This document shows positions 8,707 through 17,297 of a stretch of DNA of 64,000 bases, in pieces. This DNA comes from Rhizobiales bacterium dw_265. GTDB taxonomy: Bacteria > Pseudomonadota > Alphaproteobacteria > Micropepsales > Micropepsaceae. The stretch is taken from assembly GCA_018449595.1 (NCBI GenBank), contig JAAVUU010000002.1:1-64000 (forward strand), given 5' to 3'. Below the pieces are notes generated by a model that saw only the letters and a program-made list of their open reading frames with translations, made no database searches and had not been told where the DNA came from. The position numbers and the translations under genes are program-made. Position 1 is the first letter of the stretch; the number at the start of each line of letters is the position of its first letter.

Positions 8707-9279
8707 ATGAATGTCATCGCTTCCGCCCGCGCGCTTAACCAAAAGGCTGCCCAGCAGAACTGGCATTACTTTTGCGACCCCGGCTTGTCGTTCAGCAGCG
8801 ACTGGTACAGCCAGGTGCTGGACGTCTGGCGCGCCAAGGGCAGAAGCGGCAAGATGCCGGCACGGTCGCAGATGACGCCGCGCGATTTCAAGGATGTCCT
8901 GCGCAACATCGTGGTGTTCGAAAGAATCGCGCAGAATCCCTCCTGCTACACCTTTCGCCTGATCGGCAGCAGCCTGACCGAGATCGCCGGGCATGTGACC
9001 GGCATGACCTTCGAGGAAAGCGTTCCGCCGCAACTGGTGCCGCGCTGGAACGAATGCTGCGACTTGGTTCTGGACGGCGGCCAGCCCTTGCGCTTTGTGG
9101 GACGAGTGCATTTCAGCGGCCGCGAATATCTCGACGCCGAACATCTCTATTTGCCGCTGGCGAATGACAATGACGTGCCATCCTATATCATGGGGTTGTG
9201 CCGCTACACGCCGCGCAGCTCCGACACCGAGGAAAGCTGGGAAAACCAGATCGCCTCGATCCCCGGCGCCCTTCTCTGA
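8707..9279 (+). CDS. PAS-domain protein, alphaproteobacterial PAS_5 type
   Basis: A 190-residue protein made of one PAS-like domain. Visible features are WRAKGRSGKMPARSQMTPRDFKDVLRNIVVFE, the usual start of the PAS_5 (PF07310-like) family in Alphaproteobacteria, the core CYTFRLIGSSLTEIAGHVTGMTF, and the final sheet HLYLPLANDNDVPSYIMGL. No output domain is attached, so it likely works by contact with another regulator. Start at ATG 8707 (MNVIASARAL) fits the family length. It is divergent from the GNAT/ligase pair and 88 nt upstream of the MFS gene, so it may sense a signal linked to this cluster, although members of the family are scattered singly in related genomes. Confidence 0.75.
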   Translation: MNVIASARALNQKAAQQNWHYFCDPGLSFSSDWYSQVLDVWRAKGRSGKMPARSQMTPRDFKDVLRNIVVFERIAQNPSCYTFRLIGSSLTEIAGHVTGMTFEESVPPQLVPRWNECCDLVLDGGQPLRFVGRVHFSGREYLDAEHLYLPLANDNDVPSYIMGLCRYTPRSSDTEESWENQIASIPGALL

Positions 9280-9367
9280 TCGGTCCCCCTGAAACAGCCG
9301 GCCGGCCGCTCGCCTTCCGCACCGCCGCCATGGCATAACCGCAGCGGCGGGCTGTTCGGGGATTCGC

Positions 9368-10582
9368 ATGCGCCTCTATTACGGCTGGTTTGTGCTGGCC
9401 GCCGCCGCGGTGACGGAACTGCTGGCGCAGGGCGCCACCAGCTATGCCGCCGGCCTGTTCGTCCTGCCGCTGCAGGCGGAGTTCCACATCTCACGCGCCA
9501 ACGCCAATTCCTCCGTCCTTATCCTGTTCCTGGGCGCGGCGCTGGCCTCGCCCCTGGTCGGCAAAGCGTTGGACCGCCTGCCCATCCGCCTGATCGTCAG
9601 CGCCGGCGCCATTCTGTTCTGCGGCGCGCTGGCCTTCATCGCGCGGACGCCGTCGCTGGCGGCGATGGCGGTGGCGCTGTTCGTGCCCGCCGCCATCGGC
9701 TTCATGTGTATCGGGCCGCTGACCACCTCGACCTTGGCGGCGCGCTGGTTCCACCGTCATCGCGGGCTGGCGCTGGGTATCGCCGCCGTCGCCACCTCGG
9801 CCGGCGGCATTGTGGTGGTGCCGCTCTTGGCCCGCGCCATCCAGGCCTGGGGCTGGCGGCAGGGTCTGCTGGTCGAGGCGGCGGTGATCGCCTTTGTCAT
9901 CCTGGCGCTGACCTGGCTGTTCCTGCGCGACAGCCCGGCCGCGATGGGCCTTGCCGATCACCCTGAGAACCAGGGGCCTGACGATGCCTTGGCGACCGAT
10001 CCGGCTGTTCACCAGCGCGCGATCTTCATCAGCCGCGCCTTCTGGATTCCCAGCCTGGTCGCGGCCGGCGTTTCCGGCACCTCCCAGGCGACGGTGGTGA
10101 CCCTGGTGCCCTATGGCGTACAACTGGGCGCGACGCCGGTCTTTGCCGCGCTGCTGGTTTCGGGTTTCGCGATCTGCGCCGCCGCGACCAAGATTCTGGC
10201 GGGCGTGCTGGCAGATCGCATCGACAAGCAGTTCATCCTGATCGCCGCGGCGGTCTTCATGACCCTGTCCTGGCTCAGTGTCGCCCTGGTCGCCAGTTTC
10301 GCCGTGTTGCTGGCGGCGGCATGCCTGGCGGGCGTCGCCCTGGGCTGCATGTTGCCGGCGGTGTCGGCGCTGATCGCGGCTTCGTTCGGGCCGGCGCGTT
10401 TCGGCAGCGTGATGGGCTGGACCTATACCCTGACCCTGGTCATGGCGCTGGTGGCGGTACGCTTTGTCGGGGCCATGTATGACCGCTTCGGCGATTATCA
10501 TGCCGCCTTCCTGTCCTTCGCGGCGCTGATGGCCTGCTTGGCGCTGCTGGCGGTGCTGATGGGCCCGCGCCAACATGCCTGA
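9368..10582 (+). CDS. MFS transporter
   Basis: A 404-residue, 12-helix major facilitator. It begins MRLYYGWFVLAAAAVTELLAQGATSYAAGLFVLPL and has the A-like loop GKALDRLPIR after helix 2; the N-half resembles the oxalate/monocarboxylate (OFA/MCT-like) branch, whose members often start with YGWxxV. The C half starts with FWIPSLVAAGVSGTSQATVVTLVPYG. Its end overlaps the start of the condensation-domain gene by 8 nt, so the two are translationally coupled and the carrier probably handles a precursor or product of the cluster. Confidence 0.85.
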   Translation: MRLYYGWFVLAAAAVTELLAQGATSYAAGLFVLPLQAEFHISRANANSSVLILFLGAALASPLVGKALDRLPIRLIVSAGAILFCGALAFIARTPSLAAMAVALFVPAAIGFMCIGPLTTSTLAARWFHRHRGLALGIAAVATSAGGIVVVPLLARAIQAWGWRQGLLVEAAVIAFVILALTWLFLRDSPAAMGLADHPENQGPDDALATDPAVHQRAIFISRAFWIPSLVAAGVSGTSQATVVTLVPYGVQLGATPVFAALLVSGFAICAAATKILAGVLADRIDKQFILIAAAVFMTLSWLSVALVASFAVLLAAACLAGVALGCMLPAVSALIAASFGPARFGSVMGWTYTLTLVMALVAVRFVGAMYDRFGDYHAAFLSFAALMACLALLAVLMGPRQHA

Positions 10583-12098
10583 GCCGTCGGCCGCCGCACT
10601 GATCGCCGGGCTGGAGGCGCGGGGCATCGCCCTGTTCCTGGAAGGCGGCGAGATTCGCTATCGCGCGCCCCGCAATGCCTTGACGGACTCCGACAAGACC
10701 CTGTTGCGCGGCCGGCGCGAGCAGATACGCGATTTCCTGGCGGCGCGCGCGGCGGCACGCGGGCTGCGCACGGCGCCGCCCATTCCCGGCCCGCTGACGG
10801 TGTCGGTGGCGCAGGAGATGTGGCGTGCCTTCGCCGGCGGTGCGCAGGAGGGCGAGCCCGTCGCCTTGAATATCGGCATGGTGGGCACCTTCCGGAACAC
10901 CAGTCCGCAAGCGGTGACCGCCGCCATCCGCCAGGTCATCGCCCGCCATGACGCCCTGCGCGTCTCGTTCCGGGTGGAAGGCGGGGCGCTGACGCCATGG
11001 CTCAATGATGCCGAAACCCTGGAGATCGAACAGGCGGATCTGCGCGGCTTGAGTCCCGAAGCGGCCGATGCCGCGGCGCTGGCGGGGTCGCGGGAATTCT
11101 GCGCCCGGTTAAACGCCATCGAAGGCGGCGGCTGGCTGACCCGCGCCAAGGTGTTCGCGCTTCCCGGCCATGCCGTGATGGGGGCGATCTCCAGCGCCCA
11201 TATGATCGCCGACGCGGGCAGCCGCAACATCATACTGGATGAATTGCGCGACATCGTCGAGAACGGTGCGCCACAGGCGCCGCCGTCCGTGCCTTACAAT
11301 GACTATGCCCTTGCCGAGCGCCAATTCCTGGCGGGGCCGCAGGGGGCGGCGCTGATCGAGCACTGGCGCGGCTGGTATCGCGACCAGCCCACCCTGCACG
11401 CGCCGGACGGCACGCCGCTGCAATGGGGCAACGGCCTGCGCAGCGTGCGCAACTTCGCGGTGCCCCGGCGGGTGCTGGACAAGGTGCGCGCCCTGGCGGC
11501 GACGCTGAAAGTCACGCCCTTCCATATCCAGTTGGCGGTCTTCGCCATCGCCATGGCGCGCTGGTCGAGGATGGAACGCTTTGCCGTGCGGGTGCTGGGC
11601 GACAAGCGCACCGCGATGGAGTTGTCGGGCACGGTCGGGCTGATGTTCTGCGCCGATGCGGTCCAGATGCAGGTTGCGGCGGGCGCGGATTTCGAAACCG
11701 TGCTGCGCGGCATCATGGTGGAGTATGACGCCGCCCTGGCGCGGCGCATCCCGTCCCTGCATTTCTGGGCGCCGCAATGCGTGCGCCCCGGCATCGAGGC
11801 GCCCGACTATCCCAACCGGATTCCAGCGGTGTTCAATTATTATTCCGTGGGCACGGCGCGCGAGAAAGCCGAGAAGCAGGCGGCCCCCGACGCCACCGCC
11901 ACGCTGCCCTGGCCGCCGCAACTGGTGCGTATTCCCGATTCCTATTGGCCGCGCCGGTCTTCGCCGCTGTTCCTGCATCTGATGGATTACGGCAGCGACG
12001 GCGCCGGCTCGCTGCATTTTTTCGGCGTCAGCGAAGCCGACCAGGAAAGTTTTATCGCGGCGCTGTTCCAGACCTTCGGCGAGGTGGCGCCTGTCTGA
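10575..12098 (+). CDS. Stand-alone condensation-domain protein with TubC-type docking module
   Basis: A 507-residue protein with two parts. Residues 5-58 (LIAGLEARGIALFLEGGEIRYRAP...RREQIRDFL) match a TubC_N docking domain, which normally sits at the start of NRPS subunits and grips the previous subunit. Residues 75-500 form one NRPS condensation-like domain: VSVAQEMW (C1), RHDALRVSF (C2, 124-132), SAHMIADAG (C3, with His209 and Asp213 kept but the first His and the final Gly replaced), VPYNDYALAE (C4), GTVGLMFCADAVQMQV (C5). No adenylation, thiolation or thioesterase domain follows. It could form an amide or ester between a carrier-bound acyl group and a free acceptor. Coupled to the MFS gene before it and the transferase gene after it. 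Confidence 0.85.
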   Translation: MPEPSAAALIAGLEARGIALFLEGGEIRYRAPRNALTDSDKTLLRGRREQIRDFLAARAAARGLRTAPPIPGPLTVSVAQEMWRAFAGGAQEGEPVALNIGMVGTFRNTSPQAVTAAIRQVIARHDALRVSFRVEGGALTPWLNDAETLEIEQADLRGLSPEAADAAALAGSREFCARLNAIEGGGWLTRAKVFALPGHAVMGAISSAHMIADAGSRNIILDELRDIVENGAPQAPPSVPYNDYALAERQFLAGPQGAALIEHWRGWYRDQPTLHAPDGTPLQWGNGLRSVRNFAVPRRVLDKVRALAATLKVTPFHIQLAVFAIAMARWSRMERFAVRVLGDKRTAMELSGTVGLMFCADAVQMQVAAGADFETVLRGIMVEYDAALARRIPSLHFWAPQCVRPGIEAPDYPNRIPAVFNYYSVGTAREKAEKQAAPDATATLPWPPQLVRIPDSYWPRRSSPLFLHLMDYGSDGAGSLHFFGVSEADQESFIAALFQTFGEVAPV

Positions 12099-12099
12099 T

Positions 12100-12693
12100 T
12101 TGCTGTCGCGCCTGCTGCAGCCCGGCCTGTTCGGCGCGGAGATAACCGACCATGGACAGCCAACCGCGCTGCATCCCGAAGAAGCCGCGCTGGTTGCCGG
12201 CGCGGGGGAGGTTCGCCGCCGCGACTTCGCGCTGGGGCGTTTTTGCGCCCATGCCGCGCTGATGCAACTGGGCCAAGGCGAGGCCGTGATCGGCAAAGCT
12301 GCAACCGGCGCTCCGTCATGGCCGGCCGGCATCATGGGCAGCATCACCCATACCAAGGGCTATGCGGCGGCGCTGGCGGCGCGGGCCGGCCGCTTTCGCG
12401 CCATCGGCCTGGATGCCGAGCGCATTGGCGGGGTGAGCGAAGCGCTGTTTGCGCGTCTGTTCACGGCGCGGGAACGCGCGGCGCTGGCGGTGCTGGCCGC
12501 CGGTCACCGCCAAAGGGCGGCGACCTTGCTGTTCAGCGCCAAGGAATGTCTTTTCAAGACCGGACTGGCAGGCACGCAGCTGTCGTTTCAGGAAATCGAG
12601 GTCATCCTCGATGAGGACGGCTTCGCGGCAAACGGCACGCGCGGGCGTTTCGCAACGGGCGACGGCCTGGTGCTGACGGTGCTGGCGGCCTAG
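12100..12693 (+). CDS. 4'-phosphopantetheinyl transferase, EntD/Sfp-like
   Basis: A 197-residue enzyme that moves phosphopantetheine from CoA to a serine of a carrier protein. Seen motifs: GSITHTKGYAAALA (residues 80-93), the metal-binding GLDAERIG (Asp105, Glu107) and LFSAKECLFK (Lys148, Glu149), in the order and spacing of the EntD-type family. The likely start is TTG 12100, two nt after the stop of the condensation gene; no ATG or GTG lies nearby in frame. It is convergent with, and overlaps by 4 nt, the carrier-protein gene that is its evident substrate. Confidence 0.88.
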   Translation: MLSRLLQPGLFGAEITDHGQPTALHPEEAALVAGAGEVRRRDFALGRFCAHAALMQLGQGEAVIGKAATGAPSWPAGIMGSITHTKGYAAALAARAGRFRAIGLDAERIGGVSEALFARLFTARERAALAVLAAGHRQRAATLLFSAKECLFKTGLAGTQLSFQEIEVILDEDGFAANGTRGRFATGDGLVLTVLAA

Positions 12694-12932
12694 ATGCTGC
12701 CGGTCTCTTCGCCGCCAGCCTTCAGGCTTTCGACATGGGCGGTGAAATCGCCAAGCGTCGGATGCTCCAGCAGGTCGGACAAAGTCAGTTCGATTTCCGG
12801 CGGCAGGGTTTCCTGAACCGCCGCGATCAGCTTGACGCCCAGCAGGGAATGGCCGCCCAGGGCGAAGAAATTGTCGTCCGCCGCGACCGTTTTCACGCCC
12901 AGAAGCCGGGTCCAGATTTTGGCGATGGCCAT
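12690..12932 (-). CDS. Stand-alone peptidyl/acyl carrier protein
   Basis: An 80-residue thiolation domain. The attachment motif DNFFALGGHSLLGVKL is complete, with Ser29 as the phosphopantetheine site; FFxLGGHSL is the NRPS peptidyl-carrier form rather than the DSL form of fatty-acid AcpP. Helices before (IAKIWTRLLG) and after (LTLSDLLEHPTLGDFTAHVESL) complete the four-helix fold. ATG 12932 is the only good start. The gene is convergent with the phosphopantetheinyl transferase (4 nt overlap) and lies 43 nt after the histidine-kinase stop on the same strand. Confidence 0.9.
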   Translation of the reverse strand: MAIAKIWTRLLGVKTVAADDNFFALGGHSLLGVKLIAAVQETLPPEIELTLSDLLEHPTLGDFTAHVESLKAGGEETGSI

Positions 12933-12975
12933 GCGCGCGATCCTGTGAACGCCAACGGCGTAACACGCGGGACGG

Positions 12976-14928
12976 TCAGGCGGCAACCTGCGCCGGCTGG
13001 GCGCGCGGCAGTTCCACGGTGACGGTGGTGCCGATATTTTCCTGGCTTTCGATCCGCAACTGGCCGCCATGCTGCGCCACCAGCGACCGGACCAGCGCCA
13101 GGCCCAGCCCGGTGCCTTCGCGCGCCAGCATGGGATCGTTGTTGGCCTGCTCGAAGGCGGTGCCCAGCCGCGACAGCACATGCGCCGGAATGCCGATGCC
13201 GCTGTCGCGCACGATCACGCGCACGCTGTCGCCCGCCGGCTGAACCGCGAGTTCGACCGTCCCGCCCTTGCGGGTGAATTTGACGGCGTTGGACAACAGG
13301 TTCAGCACGATCTGCTTGCAGGCCCGGGCGTCGGCGGTCAGCAGCAGGGGGCCGTCCATATGCCTGGCCAGGCGGATGCCGCATTCCTCGGCGCGCCGCT
13401 GCGTCAGCCGCAGGCAGTAATCCACCGTCTCCTGCAGGTCCACCTCCCGCATGTCCAGCGCGAAGCGGCCGGCCTCGATCTTGGCGAGGTCGAGGATGTC
13501 GGACACCAGGTTGAGCAGGTGGTTGCCCGACTCGTTTATCAGGCCGGCATATTCCTCATAGCGCGGCGGCAGGGGGCCGTGCAGCTGGTGCCGCATCAGG
13601 TCGGAAAAGCCGATGATGGCGTTCAGCGGCGTGCGCAGCTCGTGGCTCATATTGGCGAGGAATTCCGACTTGATGCGGTTGGCGGCCTCCGCCGCCTCGC
13701 GCGCCACCTGGTTGCGCATCAGTTCCTGTTCCAGGCCGCGCTTCTCCACCGCGCCGTCGCGGAACATCTGCAGGGCGCGGGCGAACTGGCCGATCTCGTC
13801 CTTGCGCGCGCCATAGGGGATGTCGCCGTCCAGCGCCCCAGAGGCGATGGTCTCCATCGCGCCGGCGATCCGGCGCAGCGGCCCGATCACCCGCCACAGC
13901 ACATAGAAGCCGGCGAAGCAGGTCAGCGCGATGGACAGCAGCATCACCGCGATGGCGACATAGAAATTGGCCCGCGCCGCCGCCAGTTGCCGCGCCGCAT
14001 GATCCTCGGTCAGGTCCAGGGCGGTGCCGGCCACCGCCATCAGGCTGCCGAAGCCGGGCCGCGACAGCCCGATCCAGTCCAGTCCCGACAGGGTTGTGGG
14101 CTTGCCCTGCGCCAGGTCCTGGATGATCCCGCGGCGGATGCGCGCGAAATCGGTGAAATAGGCCCAGTTGGCCCGCGCCACGGCTTCCTTGAGGGCGGGC
14201 GGCACCGCGGGCAGGCGCACGTCGTCCTCGATCTGCGCCCAGGAGGTGTCGATGCGGCCCTTCATCTGCGCGAAGTCCATCAGGGTGGCGAGCGGCGGCG
14301 GGCGGCGCGTCAGGATGGTGCTCATGATGGCATGGCGGTCGAAGCCGGCGTCGCTGCGCGCCCGCCAGGCCATATCGGCGATGCGCAGCAGTTCGGCGAT
14401 TTGCGGATCGCTGGGGGCGATGGCGCGCGACAGCATGTTGGACTTGTCACCCATCGGCTGCAGCAATTCACGGTCCAGCCGCTCACGGGTGGCGTTCAGC
14501 CCGGCGGGGCGCTGTGCCTGCGGCAGGCGGGCGGCGGCGGCGATGGCGGCGACGACGCGGTCATAACCGGCGGCGGTGCGCAGCATGTCGGCATAGCCGG
14601 CGGTGAAGGCGTTTTGCGGATGCCGCCGCAGCCGGGCCAGGGCGGCGTCGGTGCGGGCATGCAGGACGGCGAGCCGCGCCAGGGTCTCCCGGTCCAGGGG
14701 GACGCTCTCTTCCTGCGCCGTGTCCAGGACCGCGCCTTCCTCGCGGATCGCCTCCTGCGATATCAGCATGTCGCGCTTGACGGTGACGGCGGAGAGGATG
14801 CTGCTGGCTTCCTCCCGGCGCTGCCAGGCGGCGCTGACGACCGCGGCGAACACCGACACCAGCAGGATCACCAGCGAGGCGGTGATCGCGGTCAGCAGCC
14901 GGGACAGGGAATAGGAGCGATTTTCCAT
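12976..14928 (-). CDS. Membrane sensor histidine kinase
   Basis: A 650-residue kinase. Two transmembrane segments (about 11-34 and 322-345) enclose a large, mostly helical periplasmic sensor; a HAMP domain follows (346-398, [22 protein letters not shown]). The HisKA domain has [20 protein letters not shown] with His429 as phosphorylation site, and the ATPase domain has N box [10 protein letters not shown]1 DSGIGIP and G2 GTGLGLALV. No receiver domain is fused and no response regulator gene is beside it, so its partner is elsewhere. It is 43 nt upstream of the carrier-protein gene on the same strand, which may put both in one transcript. Confidence 0.92.
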   Translation of the reverse strand: MENRSYSLSRLLTAITASLVILLVSVFAAVVSAAWQRREEASSILSAVTVKRDMLISQEAIREEGAVLDTAQEESVPLDRETLARLAVLHARTDAALARLRRHPQNAFTAGYADMLRTAAGYDRVVAAIAAAARLPQAQRPAGLNATRERLDRELLQPMGDKSNMLSRAIAPSDPQIAELLRIADMAWRARSDAGFDRHAIMSTILTRRPPPLATLMDFAQMKGRIDTSWAQIEDDVRLPAVPPALKEAVARANWAYFTDFARIRRGIIQDLAQGKPTTLSGLDWIGLSRPGFGSLMAVAGTALDLTEDHAARQLAAARANFYVAIAVMLLSIALTCFAGFYVLWRVIGPLRRIAGAMETIASGALDGDIPYGARKDEIGQFARALQMFRDGAVEKRGLEQELMRNQVAREAAEAANRIKSEFLANMSHELRTPLNAIIGFSDLMRHQLHGPLPPRYEEYAGLINESGNHLLNLVSDILDLAKIEAGRFALDMREVDLQETVDYCLRLTQRRAEECGIRLARHMDGPLLLTADARACKQIVLNLLSNAVKFTRKGGTVELAVQPAGDSVRVIVRDSGIGIPAHVLSRLGTAFEQANNDPMLAREGTGLGLALVRSLVAQHGGQLRIESQENIGTTVTVELPRAQPAQVAA

Positions 14929-15025
14929 GGACCGCAGGCTAGCCCGGCAATGGTATGGACAGGCTTAACCGCGGTGCGCGGCCTGTGACGGCCGCGCCGG
15001 AAAAACAGGGTGAAGGAAAGATAAA

Positions 15026-17182
15026 TCAGGGCGCCAGCAGCCGCGCCTCCAGCCCCGTGGAACCATTGAGCAGCGGCGTGGCGGCCGAGCTATTCACCGT
15101 CACGTCATAGCGCCCCGCCGGCACCGCCCAGCGATGGCGCGGGATGGACCAGTCGGCCAGCAGGCGCGGATCGGCATCCACGGTCACCCGCGTGGTCGCG
15201 CCCGGCGCCAGATCGACATTGCCCCAGCCGATCAGGCGCTGGCCGCGTCTGCCGCCGCGCGCGGTGACATAGACCTGCGGCGTGTCGCGGCCTGCGCGCG
15301 TGCCGGTGTTGGTGACGGTGAAGCTGGCGTGGATGGTGTTGCCTTCGCTCCTGATCTGCAGATCGTCATAGCGGAAGCTGGCATAGGACAGGCCGAAGCC
15401 GAAGGGGAACAGCGGCGTCAGGCCCTTGCGGTCATACCAGCGGTAGCCGACGTCCGAGCCTTCGATGTCGTAACTGACTTTCGCCTTGGCCGGGTCTTCC
15501 AGCCAGCCGTCCAGGTGCGGACGCGGCGTCTGGTCGAGCGACGCGGGAAAGGTGATGGGCAAGCGCCCCGACGGATTGACGTCGCCGAACAGGATATCGG
15601 CAATGGCTTCCGCCCCCTTGATGCCGGGATACCAAGCTTCCAGCACGGCGGGCACCTTGTCCAGCCAGGGCATCAACACCGGGCCGCCGGTTTCCAGCAC
15701 GACGATGGTGCGCGGATTGGCGGCAGCGACGGCGGCGATCAACTCGTCCTGATGATTGGGCAGGCCGAGGTCGGGCACGTCCATGCCTTCGCTGGTCCAT
15801 TGGGTGGCGAAGACGATGGCGACCTCGGCGTCGCGCGCCTTGGCCATGGCGGTGGAGAGATAAGCGCCATTGTCGAAGCTGACGCGGGCGTCTTTCGCCA
15901 GCCGCGCCTGGATCGCCTTCACCGGCGCGCCCGGCATCAGCACCTGTGCCATCCATTCCCCGCCGTCGCCCTGGGTGGGGACCGCGAGCGCCGGGCCGGA
16001 TTGCGGCGCGACCTGCGATGAGCCGCCGCCCGACATCACGCCGATATTGGCATAGCCGCCGATGACCGCGATGCGCTTTGCGGTCTTGAGCAGCGGCAGG
16101 ATGGCGTTGTTCTTCAGCAGCACCGTGCCCGCCGCGGCTTCGGCGCGCGCCGCCGCCTCGCCGCGCGCGATGTCGGGCACGCCGATCTTCGGCGGGTCTT
16201 CCAGCAGATGGACGGCGATCATGGCGCGCAGGATGCGCTGGTTCATGTCGCTGATGCGGGCGGTGTAGGCGGCGTCCTTGCCGTCCAGCGCCGCCAGCGG
16301 CGCGGCGAAATAGACCTGCGGGTCGAACTCCTGGCCCGACTCCACATCCAGGCCGTTGATGGCGTCGCTGGTGGCGTGGGTGGCGCCCCAGTCCGACATC
16401 ACGAAGCCGGGATAATTCCAGTCCTGCTTCAACACCTTGTTGAGCAGGAAATCGCTGCCGCAGGCGAACGGCCCGTTGAAATGATTGTAGGCGCACATCA
16501 CCGAGCCGGGATTGCCGCGCTCGATGGCGATCTCGAAGGCCAAAAGATCGCTCTCCCGCGCCGCCGCCTCGTCGATGGTCACCGGCAGCACATTCTGCAA
16601 GGTCTCCTGCGCGTTCAGGGCATAATGCTTGACGGTGGAAAGTACATGCTGGTCCTGGATGGCGCGGATAGTCTCGCCCGCCAGCACCCCGGCCAGCAGC
16701 GGGTCTTCGCCCAGATATTCGAAATTGCGCCCGTTGCGCGGCTCGCGGGTCAAATCCACGCCGCCCGCCAGCAAGGTGTTCAACCCGCTGGCGCGCGCAT
16801 CCAGCGCGATGGCGGCGCTGCCGGCATAGGCGATCTTCACATCCCAGGTCGCGGCCAGCGCCAGGGAGGAGGGCAGCGCCGTGGCGTCCTTCGCCCGCCG
16901 CCCGCTGATCCAGGCCACGCCCAGGCTGGCGTCGGTCTGCGCCAGCATCGGGATTCCCAGGCGCGGGATGGCGGGGGTGAAACCGGCTGCCCAGGGCGCG
17001 CCGGGCAGCGGCGCCGAACGCACATTGTTCTGGCGCGAGAAATAGGAATGCAGCAGCAGGTTGCGCTCGGCCGGAGTCATCTGCTTGACCAGCGCGGCCG
17101 CCTGCTTGTCGGGGTCGGGTACAGGCTGCGCCCGCGCCGCCGTCGCCAGCGCGGCCAGCGCCAAAAACATTTTCTTCAACAT
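15026..17182 (-). CDS. Secreted GH3 family beta-glycosidase
   Basis: A 718-residue exported glycoside hydrolase family 3 enzyme, likely a beta-glucosidase or xylosidase in the periplasm. I start at ATG 17182 because it gives the signal peptide MLKKMFLALAALATAARA; the open frame upstream is not protein-like and would overlap the divergent MFS gene. The N-terminal TIM-barrel includes GGVDLTREPRNGRNFEYLGEDP and the catalytic nucleophile loop FVMSDWGATH (Asp of SDW); the C-terminal sandwich carries FPFGFGLSYASF and ends in a fibronectin-III-like domain. A sugar-type MFS gene is divergent 115 nt away. Confidence 0.92.
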   Translation of the reverse strand: MLKKMFLALAALATAARAQPVPDPDKQAAALVKQMTPAERNLLLHSYFSRQNNVRSAPLPGAPWAAGFTPAIPRLGIPMLAQTDASLGVAWISGRRAKDATALPSSLALAATWDVKIAYAGSAAIALDARASGLNTLLAGGVDLTREPRNGRNFEYLGEDPLLAGVLAGETIRAIQDQHVLSTVKHYALNAQETLQNVLPVTIDEAAARESDLLAFEIAIERGNPGSVMCAYNHFNGPFACGSDFLLNKVLKQDWNYPGFVMSDWGATHATSDAINGLDVESGQEFDPQVYFAAPLAALDGKDAAYTARISDMNQRILRAMIAVHLLEDPPKIGVPDIARGEAAARAEAAAGTVLLKNNAILPLLKTAKRIAVIGGYANIGVMSGGGSSQVAPQSGPALAVPTQGDGGEWMAQVLMPGAPVKAIQARLAKDARVSFDNGAYLSTAMAKARDAEVAIVFATQWTSEGMDVPDLGLPNHQDELIAAVAAANPRTIVVLETGGPVLMPWLDKVPAVLEAWYPGIKGAEAIADILFGDVNPSGRLPITFPASLDQTPRPHLDGWLEDPAKAKVSYDIEGSDVGYRWYDRKGLTPLFPFGFGLSYASFRYDDLQIRSEGNTIHASFTVTNTGTRAGRDTPQVYVTARGGRRGQRLIGWGNVDLAPGATTRVTVDADPRLLADWSIPRHRWAVPAGRYDVTVNSSAATPLLNGSTGLEARLLAP

Positions 17183-17297
17183 GGTTTTTCCTGAAAGCCT
17201 CGCGCGGCGGGACGCTACCATGTCCGGCGTCGCAGGGAACCCGAGCCGGCTTATTCGCCGCATTGCAGCCATGTCGCCCGCGTCGTAGCGCATACCC

